Position numbers and translations under genes: made by a program
Notes under the pieces: generated by a model
The model's input: the letters and a program-made list of their open reading frames with translations, nothing else
What the model was told of the DNA's origin: nothing
Database searches by the model: none
Assembly (NCBI GenBank): GCA_031282945.1
Contig: JAITCX010000015.1
Coordinates: forward strand, 1-12,744
Origin: Elusimicrobiota bacterium
GTDB taxonomy: Bacteria; Elusimicrobiota; Endomicrobiia; Endomicrobiales; Endomicrobiaceae
Reading direction: 5' to 3'
DNA: 12,744 nucleotides
Shown: in pieces, positions 7,687 through 12,744 of the stretch
How the letters are laid out: every line of letters starts with the position of its first letter
Position numbering within the stretch: position 1 is the stretch's first letter

Positions 7687-8098
7687 AAGCCCCAGATTTA
7701 GCAGTAAGTCGAATAATTATGTTTTCAGGATAAGCCCCAAAAAGTTGAAGCTTAAAAATGAAAATTAATAGTTTTGAAAAATAATTATTGGGATAGGTGT
7801 TATTGTTGAGAGACGAAGCGTGCGCAAACAAGCCCCCGATTTAGCAGTGTGTCAAACAATTATGTTTTCAGGATAAGCCAAAAAGTTGAAGCTTAAAAAT
7901 GAAAATTAATAGTTTAAAAAAATAATTATTGGGATGGGCGTTATTGTTGAGAGATGAAGCGTGCGCAAACAAGCCCCAGATTTAGCAGTGGGTCAAATAA
8001 TTATGTTTTCAGTAAAATCCAAAAGAGTTGAAGTTTAAAAATGGAAATTAATAGTTTGAAAAAATAATTGTTGGGATGGGCGTTTTTGTTGAGATGAA
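7675..8098. repeat. three tandem direct repeats of about 141 bp
   Basis: Units run 7675-7817 (143 bp), 7818-7958 (141 bp) and 7959-8098 (140 bp). Each starts GCGTGCGCAAACAAGCCCC, continues through GATTTAGCAGT, AATTATGTTTTCAG, GTTGAAG, AAATTAATAGTTT and TTGGGATRGGYGTT, and ends near GTTGAGA. By eye units 1 and 2 are roughly 90% identical and unit 3 is more diverged. Differences include a 2-base deletion in unit 2 and several 1-2 base changes in length in unit 3, so no reading frame is kept and the units are probably not coding. I cannot say whether copies exist elsewhere in the genome. Confidence 0.85.
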
Positions 8099-8163
8099 AG
8101 AGAAAAAAATTCTTGTCAATTTGTTTTGTGTGGGTGAGGGGGCGCAGGCATTATTGATGTTTC

Positions 8164-8190
8164 CCGAAAGCAGAATTTTCGGAATTTTTT
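8164..8190 (+). terminator. terminator-like hairpin with T6 tract
   Basis: CCGAAA (8164-8169) pairs with TTTCGG (8177-8182) on a 7-base loop, followed by AA and six T (8185-8190). This has the form of a modest rho-independent terminator on the plus strand. It lies just after the tandem repeats and would end a transcript reading through or from them. Confidence 0.45.
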
Positions 8191-8267
8191 GTTGAATAGG
8201 CGCAGCGCTTTTGTCGTTGTCTTTGATGCGTCTTTGTTTTTGTCGTTGCTGTGTCTTACCCTTTCCG

Positions 8268-8425
8268 GCGCTCTTTTTATTTTTTAGCCTAGCGTAAGCG
8301 GCAAAGCGCCTGTCTATGCGAGAAATTTTTTTCGCCAAGAGGGCGAGGAAACTGGAAGTTTCTCTCGCCCTCTTGGCGAAAAAAATTTTCGCATGGCGCG
8401 TGGCTAAAAAATGAAAAGGGAGCGC
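8268..8425. repeat. very long nested inverted repeat (imperfect hairpin)
   Basis: Core arms 8316-8353 and 8357-8394 are complementary over about 37 bp on a GGA loop, with a single bulged T at 8363 and one small mismatch near the base (TTTCTCGC against TTTTCGC). The inner part GAAACT/AGTTTC and the GC-rich part CGCCAAGAGGGCGAG are perfect. Outer arms 8268-8289 and 8402-8425 pair again with two small gaps (GCGCTC...TTTTTTAGCC against GGCTAAAAAA...GAGCGC). They are separated from the core by 26 bases on the left and 7 on the right. The whole could fold into one hairpin of over 150 bases. No U-tract in either direction makes it a standard terminator. Confidence 0.85.
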
Positions 8426-8629
8426 AAAAAAATAAAAAGAGTTTGATAAAGAGAAAGGAAGTTATGAACTTTCAATGAGAAAAAAATGAATTTTAAAAAA
8501 GAGATTTTAAGCGGCATCCTTAATAAAAAGGTAGCGCAAAAAAATATAAAGAAATAAGTTAAAAGAAAATCGTTTTATGTATTACTTTGGAAAAGAGATA
8601 AAGGGTAAAGTGTCGTTAGGAAATTTTGA

Positions 8630-8909
8630 CTCTTTTTCAAAAAGAGATTAGGTTTTCAAAAGTAGTTTTTATTTCTTTTGAGAAAAGAAATTTCCGTCTC
8701 TCTTTTCCAAAGAGAGAATTAAACTTTAAGTGTCGTGAAGTTTTGTTTCTTTTCTCAAAAGAAATAATTTCCAACTCTTTTTTATAAAAGAGTTAAACGC
8801 CGTTAGTTTTTCTGTTTCTCTTTTTTCAAAAAGAGAAAAACGTCTTGTCTTTAATTTTCTGTTTCTCTTTCCAAAAGAGAAATAATTTCCAACTCTTTTT
8901 ATAAAAGAG
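8630..8909 (+). promoter_or_regulatory. array of eight A/T-rich palindromes upstream of porC
   Basis: Eight near-perfect short inverted repeats stand in a row: 8630-8646, 8672-8690, 8697-8717, 8746-8764, 8773-8794, 8815-8838, 8862-8882 and 8893-8909. All are variants of CTCTTTT...AAAAGAG or TTTCTTTT...AAAAGAAA, with stems of 7-11 bp and loops of 1-4 bases. Centres fall in a pattern of pairs 26-29 bases apart separated by steps of 43-48. The last palindrome ends 3 bases before the porC SD (8913-8920). They could be RNA hairpins in the porC leader or repeated operator sites; the sequence alone cannot decide. Confidence 0.75.
8761..8909 (+). repeat. direct repeat pair of about 31 bp inside the palindrome array
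   Basis: The stretch from GAAATAATTTCCAACTC to ATAAAAGAG occurs at 8761-8792 and again at 8879-8909, the second copy shorter by one T. The preceding hairpins (8746-8764 and 8862-8882) are also alike, so the palindrome array seems to have grown by duplication of a two-hairpin unit. Confidence 0.75.
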
Positions 8910-8926
8910 AACAAGGAGGTCGTAAA

Positions 8927-9508
8927 ATGGCAGCAGAAATGATTGAAGTCCGTTGGCATGGACGAGGAGGGCAGGGAGCAAAAACAGCCGCTCTCTTATT
9001 CGCTCAGGCGGTTATGGCTACGGGTAAGTACATTCAGGCTTTCCCTGAATACGGTCCGGAGAGAATGGGCGCGCCCGTCCAATCTTTTAACAGAGTAAGC
9101 GGCGAACCTATCACAATTCATTGCGGGGTTACAAATCCAAACTTCGTAGTAATCTTGGATCCGACTCTTATAGATACAGTTGATGTCGTTGAGGGCATCG
9201 GCGCAAACGGAAAGGTTATCGTAAACACTTCTTTTAGCGCAGCCGATATCGCCGCAAAACTCGGCATCGCCAAAGAACAAGTCTACGTTGTAAACGCAAG
9301 CAAAATTGCAACCGAAACAATCGGCCGCAATATCCCAAACACTCCTATGCTTGGAGCTTTGGTGAAAGTTATCGGCGACTTGGATATCAAGGGCGTTTTG
9401 GATGATACAAAGAAAAAATTGTCAGTGAAATTTGCAAAAAAACCTGAAGTTATTGACGGCAATTTAACATCCATAGAACGCGCTTATAATGAAGTGAAAA
9501 ACGTTTAA
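8927..9508 (+). CDS. porC: pyruvate:ferredoxin oxidoreductase, gamma subunit
   Basis: 193 residues, the usual size for the separate gamma subunit of four-subunit 2-oxoacid:ferredoxin oxidoreductases. The N-terminus MIEVRWHGRGGQGAKTAA and the following FPEYGPERMGAPVQSF are hallmarks of the family. With the delta, alpha and beta subunits it oxidises pyruvate and CoA to acetyl-CoA and CO2, reducing ferredoxin in the cytoplasm. The ATG at 8927 has a full AAGGAGGT (8913-8920) at 6 bases spacing. It is first in an operon in the order gamma-delta-alpha-beta, as in Thermotoga-type enzymes. Pyruvate is the likely substrate from overall resemblance; a related 2-oxoacid is not excluded. Confidence 0.93.
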   Translation: MAAEMIEVRWHGRGGQGAKTAALLFAQAVMATGKYIQAFPEYGPERMGAPVQSFNRVSGEPITIHCGVTNPNFVVILDPTLIDTVDVVEGIGANGKVIVNTSFSAADIAAKLGIAKEQVYVVNASKIATETIGRNIPNTPMLGALVKVIGDLDIKGVLDDTKKKLSVKFAKKPEVIDGNLTSIERAYNEVKNV

Positions 9509-9529
9509 AATTTTGTTGGGAGGATAAAA

Positions 9530-9841
9530 ATGAAAAAAGATGAAAATAAAAAGTTGTCCGCCAGTGAGGTCGCTAGCGCCGGACTCGTGGAAGCAGGCAC
9601 AGCGCAAGAATTTATAACGGGCAGCTGGCGCTCAGAAAGACCGTTGTGGAATAAAGATAAATGCATACATTGCTTAACCTGCTGGATTTATTGTCCAGAT
9701 TCCGCCATATCAGTTGAACAAGGCCCAAAAGGGACAATCGTTACCGGCGTGGACTATAACCACTGCAAAGGCTGCGGAATTTGCGCCAAGGAATGTCCCG
9801 ATAAAATTAAAGCTCTCACTATGGAAACGGAAAGGAAATAA
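9530..9841 (+). CDS. porD: pyruvate:ferredoxin oxidoreductase, delta subunit (2x[4Fe-4S] ferredoxin)
   Basis: 103 residues with two classical cluster motifs: CIHCLTCWIYCPD (C45, C48, C51, C55) and CKGCGICAKECPD (C79, C82, C85, C89). Each set of four Cys should bind one [4Fe-4S] cluster that carries electrons from the catalytic beta subunit to external ferredoxin. An N-terminal stretch of about 40 residues includes GSWRSERPLW, common in PorD proteins. GGGAGG stands about 7 bases before the ATG. It lies 21 bases after porC and 18 before porA. Confidence 0.95.
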   Translation: MKKDENKKLSASEVASAGLVEAGTAQEFITGSWRSERPLWNKDKCIHCLTCWIYCPDSAISVEQGPKGTIVTGVDYNHCKGCGICAKECPDKIKALTMETERK

Positions 9842-9859
9842 ATATAAGGGGATATAAAA

Positions 9860-11062
9860 ATGATAAAGACTGTATATTCAAAAGGAAAACTTGTTGCAAA
9901 AACGGGCAATGAAGTTATGGCTGAGGCAATGCGCCAAATAGAGCCGGATGTCGTTGCGGCTTATCCAATAACTCCCGCCACAGAAATAGTTCAAATCTTT
10001 TCGCAGTTTGTTGCAGATGGAAAAGTTAAAACGGAATTTGTAGCTGTAGAAAGCGAACACTCCGCAATGTCGGCGACCCTTGCCGCTTGCGCCGCCGGCG
10101 CCAGAGCAATGACCGGAACCTCCTCGCAAGGCCTGTGTTTAATGTGGGAAATGTTAAACATAGCCGCGGGTTTGAGACTGCCGGTAGTTATGGCTGAAGT
10201 AAACCGCGCAATCAGCGCGCCGATAAATATCCACGGCGACCAATCCGATACAATGGGCGCCCGCGACACCGGCTGGATACAAATCTACTCGGAAAATTCT
10301 CAAGAGGCCTATGACAATATGATACAGGCTATTAGAATTGCCGAACAAGCCAAACTGCCCGCCATGGTCACAACAGACGGTTTCATTATTTCGCATTGTA
10401 TGGAAGTTGCTGAAGTTTATCCCGACGAGGATGTCAAAAAATTTATCGGCGAATATAAACCAGAACGCTTCCTGCTTGATATAAAACGCCCTTATACATT
10501 GGGGTCAATAGAACTCCAAGACTATTACTTTGAACACCGCTGGCAGCTCGCCCAAGCAATGAGGGATTCAACAAAAGTTATTGCGGAAGTCGGCGCGGAT
10601 TTCAAAAAAACTTTCGGCAGAGAATACGATTTCTTTGAGAAATATAAACTTGACGATGCGGAACTTGCCATTGTCGTAATCGGCTCAACGGCCGGCACAG
10701 CAAAAGTTGTAGTTGATCAACTCAGGGAAAAAGGCATTAAAGCAGGCCTCTTAAAAGTGAGAGTGTTTAGACCTTTCAACGGCGAACAGATAGCTAAAGA
10801 TTTAGCTAACATAAAAGCTATCGCTGTGCTTGACAAAGCCGATTCCTGCTCTGGAACTTTTGCGCCTTTGTTTACAGATGTAGCTTCTGCGCTTTATGCA
10901 AATGGGATAACGACTCCTAAACTTGTAAATTATGTCTACGGTTTAGGCGGCCGCGAAATCGGCATTAAAGATTTAACTGATATCTATGCCGCTTTGGGCG
11001 AAATTGCATCAGGCAAACGCGCCGTTTCCAAAAATGTTGAATATTGCGGCGTGCGCATTTAA
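9860..11062 (+). CDS. porA: pyruvate:ferredoxin oxidoreductase, alpha subunit
   Basis: 400 residues, the normal length for PorA. YPITPATE (35-42) is the conserved loop near the thiamine diphosphate site. EHSAMSATLAACAAGARAMTGTSSQGLCLM and NIHGDQSDTMGARDTGWIQ follow in family order, and the last 120 residues hold the C-terminal domain (IVVIGSTAGTAK, RPFNGEQI, YGLGGREIG). Together with PorB it forms the active site. The start is preceded by AAGGGG with about 8 bases spacing. Confidence 0.96.
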   Translation: MIKTVYSKGKLVAKTGNEVMAEAMRQIEPDVVAAYPITPATEIVQIFSQFVADGKVKTEFVAVESEHSAMSATLAACAAGARAMTGTSSQGLCLMWEMLNIAAGLRLPVVMAEVNRAISAPINIHGDQSDTMGARDTGWIQIYSENSQEAYDNMIQAIRIAEQAKLPAMVTTDGFIISHCMEVAEVYPDEDVKKFIGEYKPERFLLDIKRPYTLGSIELQDYYFEHRWQLAQAMRDSTKVIAEVGADFKKTFGREYDFFEKYKLDDAELAIVVIGSTAGTAKVVVDQLREKGIKAGLLKVRVFRPFNGEQIAKDLANIKAIAVLDKADSCSGTFAPLFTDVASALYANGITTPKLVNYVYGLGGREIGIKDLTDIYAALGEIASGKRAVSKNVEYCGVRI

Positions 11063-11084
11063 GTAAAAGTATAAGGAGATAAAA

Positions 11085-12029
11085 ATGGCAAATCTTAAAG
11101 AACTTAGTAAAAATCCCGAGGTAATAACCGGCGGGCATCGCTTATGCGCCGGCTGCGGAGCGGGCGTAGTTATAAGGCAGGCTTTAATCGCCGCCGCAAA
11201 CAAAAATGTTGTTGTTACAAGCGCAACAGGATGTATGGAAGTTTCAACTTCAGTTTATCCCTTCACCGCTTGGAAAATTCCGTTTTTCCACAGCGCTTTT
11301 GAAAATTCCGCCGCCACGGCAAGCGGAATAGAAACCGCTTACCGCTCCCTCAAAAAACAAGGAAAATTAACTGACGATATTCACTTTATCGCTTTTGGCG
11401 GAGACGGCGGAACTTATGATATCGGTTTGCAATCCCTTTCAGGAGCGGCGGAACGCGGACACAAAATGTTATACATTTGTTATGACAATGAAGCTTATAT
11501 GAACACGGGAATTCAGCGCAGCAGCGCGACCCCTCTGGGCGCGGACACAACGACGGCTCCTGCTGGAAAAATTGAACAGGGCAAAGAGCAAAACAGAAAG
11601 AACCTAACGCATATTATGATTGCCCACAATATTCCCTATGTCGCTCAGACCTATCTCGGCAATTGGAATGATTTCGTCACAAAAGTGCAAAAAGCTCTTG
11701 AAGTGGACGGTCCTTCCTTTATAAACATTTTAACCCCTTGCAGACTCGGGTGGGCGTATAAACCTGAGGACACAATGAATATTGGGCGTTTGGCAATGGA
11801 AACTTGTTTGTGGCCTGCTTATGAAGTTGAACGCGGCGTTTACAAAATAAATATTTTCCCCAAAGAGAAAAAACCTGTCACAGAATTTTTGAAATTGCAG
11901 GGCAGATTTAAACATTTATTTAAGCCTGAAAATGCGCATATCTTAGAGCGTATTCAAAAACAAGTTGATGATAATTGGGCGATTTTGCAAAGACGCGCCG
12001 AGCTTGGCAAGACGGGCGTTGTAGCTTAA
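11085..12029 (+). CDS. porB: pyruvate:ferredoxin oxidoreductase, beta subunit (thiamine diphosphate binding)
   Basis: 314 residues. The thiamine diphosphate/Mg motif is GDGGTYDIG (D107) with the later Asn in YDNEAYMNTG (N135). Four Cys placed as in PorB, C21 and C24 in RLCAGCGAG, C50 in ATGCMEV, and C219 in TPCRLGW, should hold the proximal [4Fe-4S] cluster. AAGGAG stands 7 bases before the ATG, 22 bases after porA. A hairpin and T-tract 70 bases after the stop would end the operon. Confidence 0.96.
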   Translation: MANLKELSKNPEVITGGHRLCAGCGAGVVIRQALIAAANKNVVVTSATGCMEVSTSVYPFTAWKIPFFHSAFENSAATASGIETAYRSLKKQGKLTDDIHFIAFGGDGGTYDIGLQSLSGAAERGHKMLYICYDNEAYMNTGIQRSSATPLGADTTTAPAGKIEQGKEQNRKNLTHIMIAHNIPYVAQTYLGNWNDFVTKVQKALEVDGPSFINILTPCRLGWAYKPEDTMNIGRLAMETCLWPAYEVERGVYKINIFPKEKKPVTEFLKLQGRFKHLFKPENAHILERIQKQVDDNWAILQRRAELGKTGVVA

Positions 12030-12064
12030 ATATCTGTTAGTTTAGTTTAACCTAATAAATTTAG

Positions 12065-12070
12065 TAAAAT
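12065..12070 (+). promoter_or_regulatory. possible -10 box before the NifU-like gene
   Basis: TAAAAT matches the -10 consensus at five of six positions, but the hexamer 17 bases upstream (TTAGTT) is poor. If used, its transcript would begin near 12077 and carry the 12099-12134 hairpin in its leader. Weak. Confidence 0.2.
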
Positions 12071-12098
12071 CTAAGTTTGAGGGTGGATTTAACAATAT

Positions 12099-12134
12099 TG
12101 CCCGAATTTGCTTTTTGCAGGTTCGGGCATTTTT
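12099..12134 (+). terminator. rho-independent terminator of porCDAB, just upstream of the NifU-like gene
   Basis: TGCCCGAA (12099-12106) pairs perfectly with TTCGGGCA (12122-12129), and inside it TGC/GCA pairs around T5. Five T follow (12130-12134). The T-tract runs into the SD AAAGGAGG (12135-12142) of the next gene without a gap. It most simply ends the por operon, but its position also allows attenuation of the downstream genes. Confidence 0.75.
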
Positions 12135-12146
12135 AAAGGAGGAGCT

Positions 12147-12374
12147 ATGAGCATAAAAGAGAAAGTTGAGGCGGCGCTTGAGACGGTGAGGCCGAGTTTA
12201 GCGGCTGACGGGGGAAATATTGAGCTTATAGATGTGAGCGATGACGGAATTGTGAAGGTTAAGCTGACGGGAGCTTGCGGGCATTGTCCAATGGCGAAAA
12301 TGACTTTACAATTTGGGGTGACGGAAGCCATAAAAAGCAATGTTCCTGAGGTAAAGGAAGTGCAGGCGGTATAA
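12147..12374 (+). CDS. NifU C-terminal-domain (Nfu-like) Fe-S scaffold protein
   Basis: 75 residues, which is just the NifU C-terminal domain. The N-terminal half has VRPSLAADGGNIELIDV, and the cluster-binding CxxC is CGHCPMAKMTL (C44, C47). Two subunits are expected to share one [4Fe-4S] cluster through these Cys and pass it to client proteins. The ATG at 12147 is chosen because AGGAGG (12137-12142) is 4 bases upstream; an in-frame TTG at 12108 lies within the terminator hairpin and would add residues foreign to the family. Its placement next to porCDAB suggests, but does not show, a role in loading Por clusters. Its TAA shares one base with the next ATG. Confidence 0.9.
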   Translation: MSIKEKVEAALETVRPSLAADGGNIELIDVSDDGIVKVKLTGACGHCPMAKMTLQFGVTEAIKSNVPEVKEVQAV

Positions 12375-12744
12375 TGCTTATTGGAATTTTGTCAGATAGT
12401 CATAATGATAGTTTGGCAATAGATAAAGCTATAGACTTTTTTAATCTCCGCGGCGTAAGCTTAGTCTTACATTGCGGAGATTTTTCTTTGACGAGAAATG
12501 CCAAACAATTTGAAAAATTAAAGTGCGGATTTATTGCGGTTTTCGGCAACAATGATTTTGACAGAGTGGGCATGGAAAATATTATTTCAGTTTTTGGATC
12601 GATTAATGTTGAGCCGTATAAATTTAAAACTGCCGGCAAAATTATTGTTATGTCGCACAGGCCTTTAGGGTTTATAGATCATGAAGCTGATTATATGTTT
12701 TACGGGCATACGCATAAAGCAATGATTGATAAAGCGGGGCGGAC
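12374..12744 (+). CDS. YfcE/MJ0936-type metallophosphoesterase (3' part missing)
   Basis: The frame opens at ATG 12374, shares its first base with the preceding TAA, and runs off the right edge after 123 codons. Residues GILSDSHND (D8, H10), HCGD (D36), FGNND (N59), SHRP (H95) and YGHTH (H112, H114) give the full two-metal ligand set of the calcineurin-like YfcE/MJ0936 phosphodiesterases, which run about 150-180 residues. The usual HGH reads HRP, so the second residues of that motif differ. An AGGCGG 4 bases before the ATG and the one-base overlap suggest translational coupling to the NifU-like gene. The natural substrate is unknown; relatives hydrolyse model phosphodiesters. Confidence 0.9.
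   Translation, partial: MLIGILSDSHNDSLAIDKAIDFFNLRGVSLVLHCGDFSLTRNAKQFEKLKCGFIAVFGNNDFDRVGMENIISVFGSINVEPYKFKTAGKIIVMSHRPLGFIDHEADYMFYGHTHKAMIDKAGR

Larger units (their letters stand above)
7447..8926. other. 1.48-kb gene-free, repeat-rich region between hisS and porC
   Basis: I see no convincing gene here on either strand. Open frames exist, but they cross repeats, lack SD sites or start inside hisS. The region splits into a GC hairpin and inverted repeats (7511-7686), three tandem ~141-bp units (7675-8098), T-rich DNA with a terminator-like hairpin (8099-8267), a very long nested hairpin (8268-8425), A-rich DNA with only tiny reading frames (8426-8580), and an array of A/T palindromes ending at the porC SD (8630-8909). 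The porC promoter must lie somewhere in it. TTGACT at 8626-8631 is a fair -35 box but has no good -10 partner. Confidence 0.8.

Noticed and set aside
7556..7831. 91-codon minus-strand frame
   Set aside because: It crosses the tandem-repeat boundary and inverted repeats. The frame is not kept in the other repeat units, which differ by indels.
7675..8098. CRISPR or integron attC array
   Set aside because: The units are long and contiguous with no unique spacers, and no attC core sites or integrase, transposase or cas genes are visible.
8048..8338. 96-codon minus-strand frame with a Lys/Arg-rich N-terminus
   Set aside because: It starts at TTG inside the giant hairpin without an SD and ends in repeat unit 3. 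The basic composition follows from the local base bias.
8630..8909. Riboswitch before porC
   Set aside because: I recognise no known riboswitch core; the structure is a series of simple A/T hairpins without a conserved junction.
8726..8959. 77-codon minus-strand frame through the palindrome array
   Set aside because: Its repetitive peptide is just a translation of the palindromes, it begins inside porC on the opposite strand, and it has no SD.
12108..12146. Upstream TTG start for the NifU-like protein
   Set aside because: It falls in the terminator hairpin, and the added residues do not belong to the domain; the ATG at 12147 has a strong SD.
1..12744. tRNA, rRNA, transposase or phage genes
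   Set aside because: I looked for acceptor/T-arm patterns, rRNA-like stretches and mobile-element proteins on both strands and saw none.

Overview
The window is AT-rich bacterial DNA with strong Shine-Dalgarno (SD) sites (AAGGAG/GGAGG) before almost every gene and tightly packed operons. A four-subunit pyruvate:ferredoxin oxidoreductase points to an anaerobic fermenter or acetogen. The gene set and base composition would fit an Elusimicrobiota/Endomicrobium-like lineage, but that placement is inference from general familiarity; no marker gene here proves it.

Layout. Positions 1-1273 (minus strand) hold a partial radC and a small GGQ-type, RF-like ribosome-rescue protein. Each has a recognisable SD, and the RF-like gene has a good sigma70-type promoter. 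Positions 1445-7446 (plus) form a probable operon. It contains a sugar-1-phosphate nucleotidyltransferase fused to a left-handed beta-helix and a phosphohexomutase-like domain whose catalytic motifs are all lost, then a separate phosphohexomutase with every motif intact, a DUF502 membrane protein, and histidyl-tRNA synthetase (hisS). The last three overlap one another. Positions 8927-12029 (plus) are porCDAB, followed by a hairpin/T-tract terminator. The T-tract ends almost at the SD of a NifU C-terminal-domain Fe-S protein gene. That gene shares one base with a partial YfcE/MJ0936-type metallophosphoesterase gene at the right edge.

The part that stands out is the gene-free 1.48 kb at 7447-8926 between hisS and porC. 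In order it contains a GC-rich hairpin, a perfect 16-bp inverted repeat bounding a 107-bp segment, a 12-bp perfect hairpin, three tandem ~141-bp units that do not keep a reading frame, a terminator-like hairpin, a very long nested hairpin (about 37 bp core with outer arms), and an array of eight short A/T-rich palindromes running up to the porC ribosome binding site. None of this looks protein-coding. It is the best candidate for something undescribed: an untranslated regulatory leader for porCDAB, a set of non-coding RNAs, or non-autonomous mobile repeats.

Functionally, the first plus-strand operon makes and activates hexose phosphates for nucleotide sugars and cell-surface glycans, with hisS carried along. 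The por operon oxidises pyruvate to acetyl-CoA and CO2 and passes electrons to ferredoxin. The NifU-like protein next to it could supply Fe-S clusters, which PorB and PorD both need.
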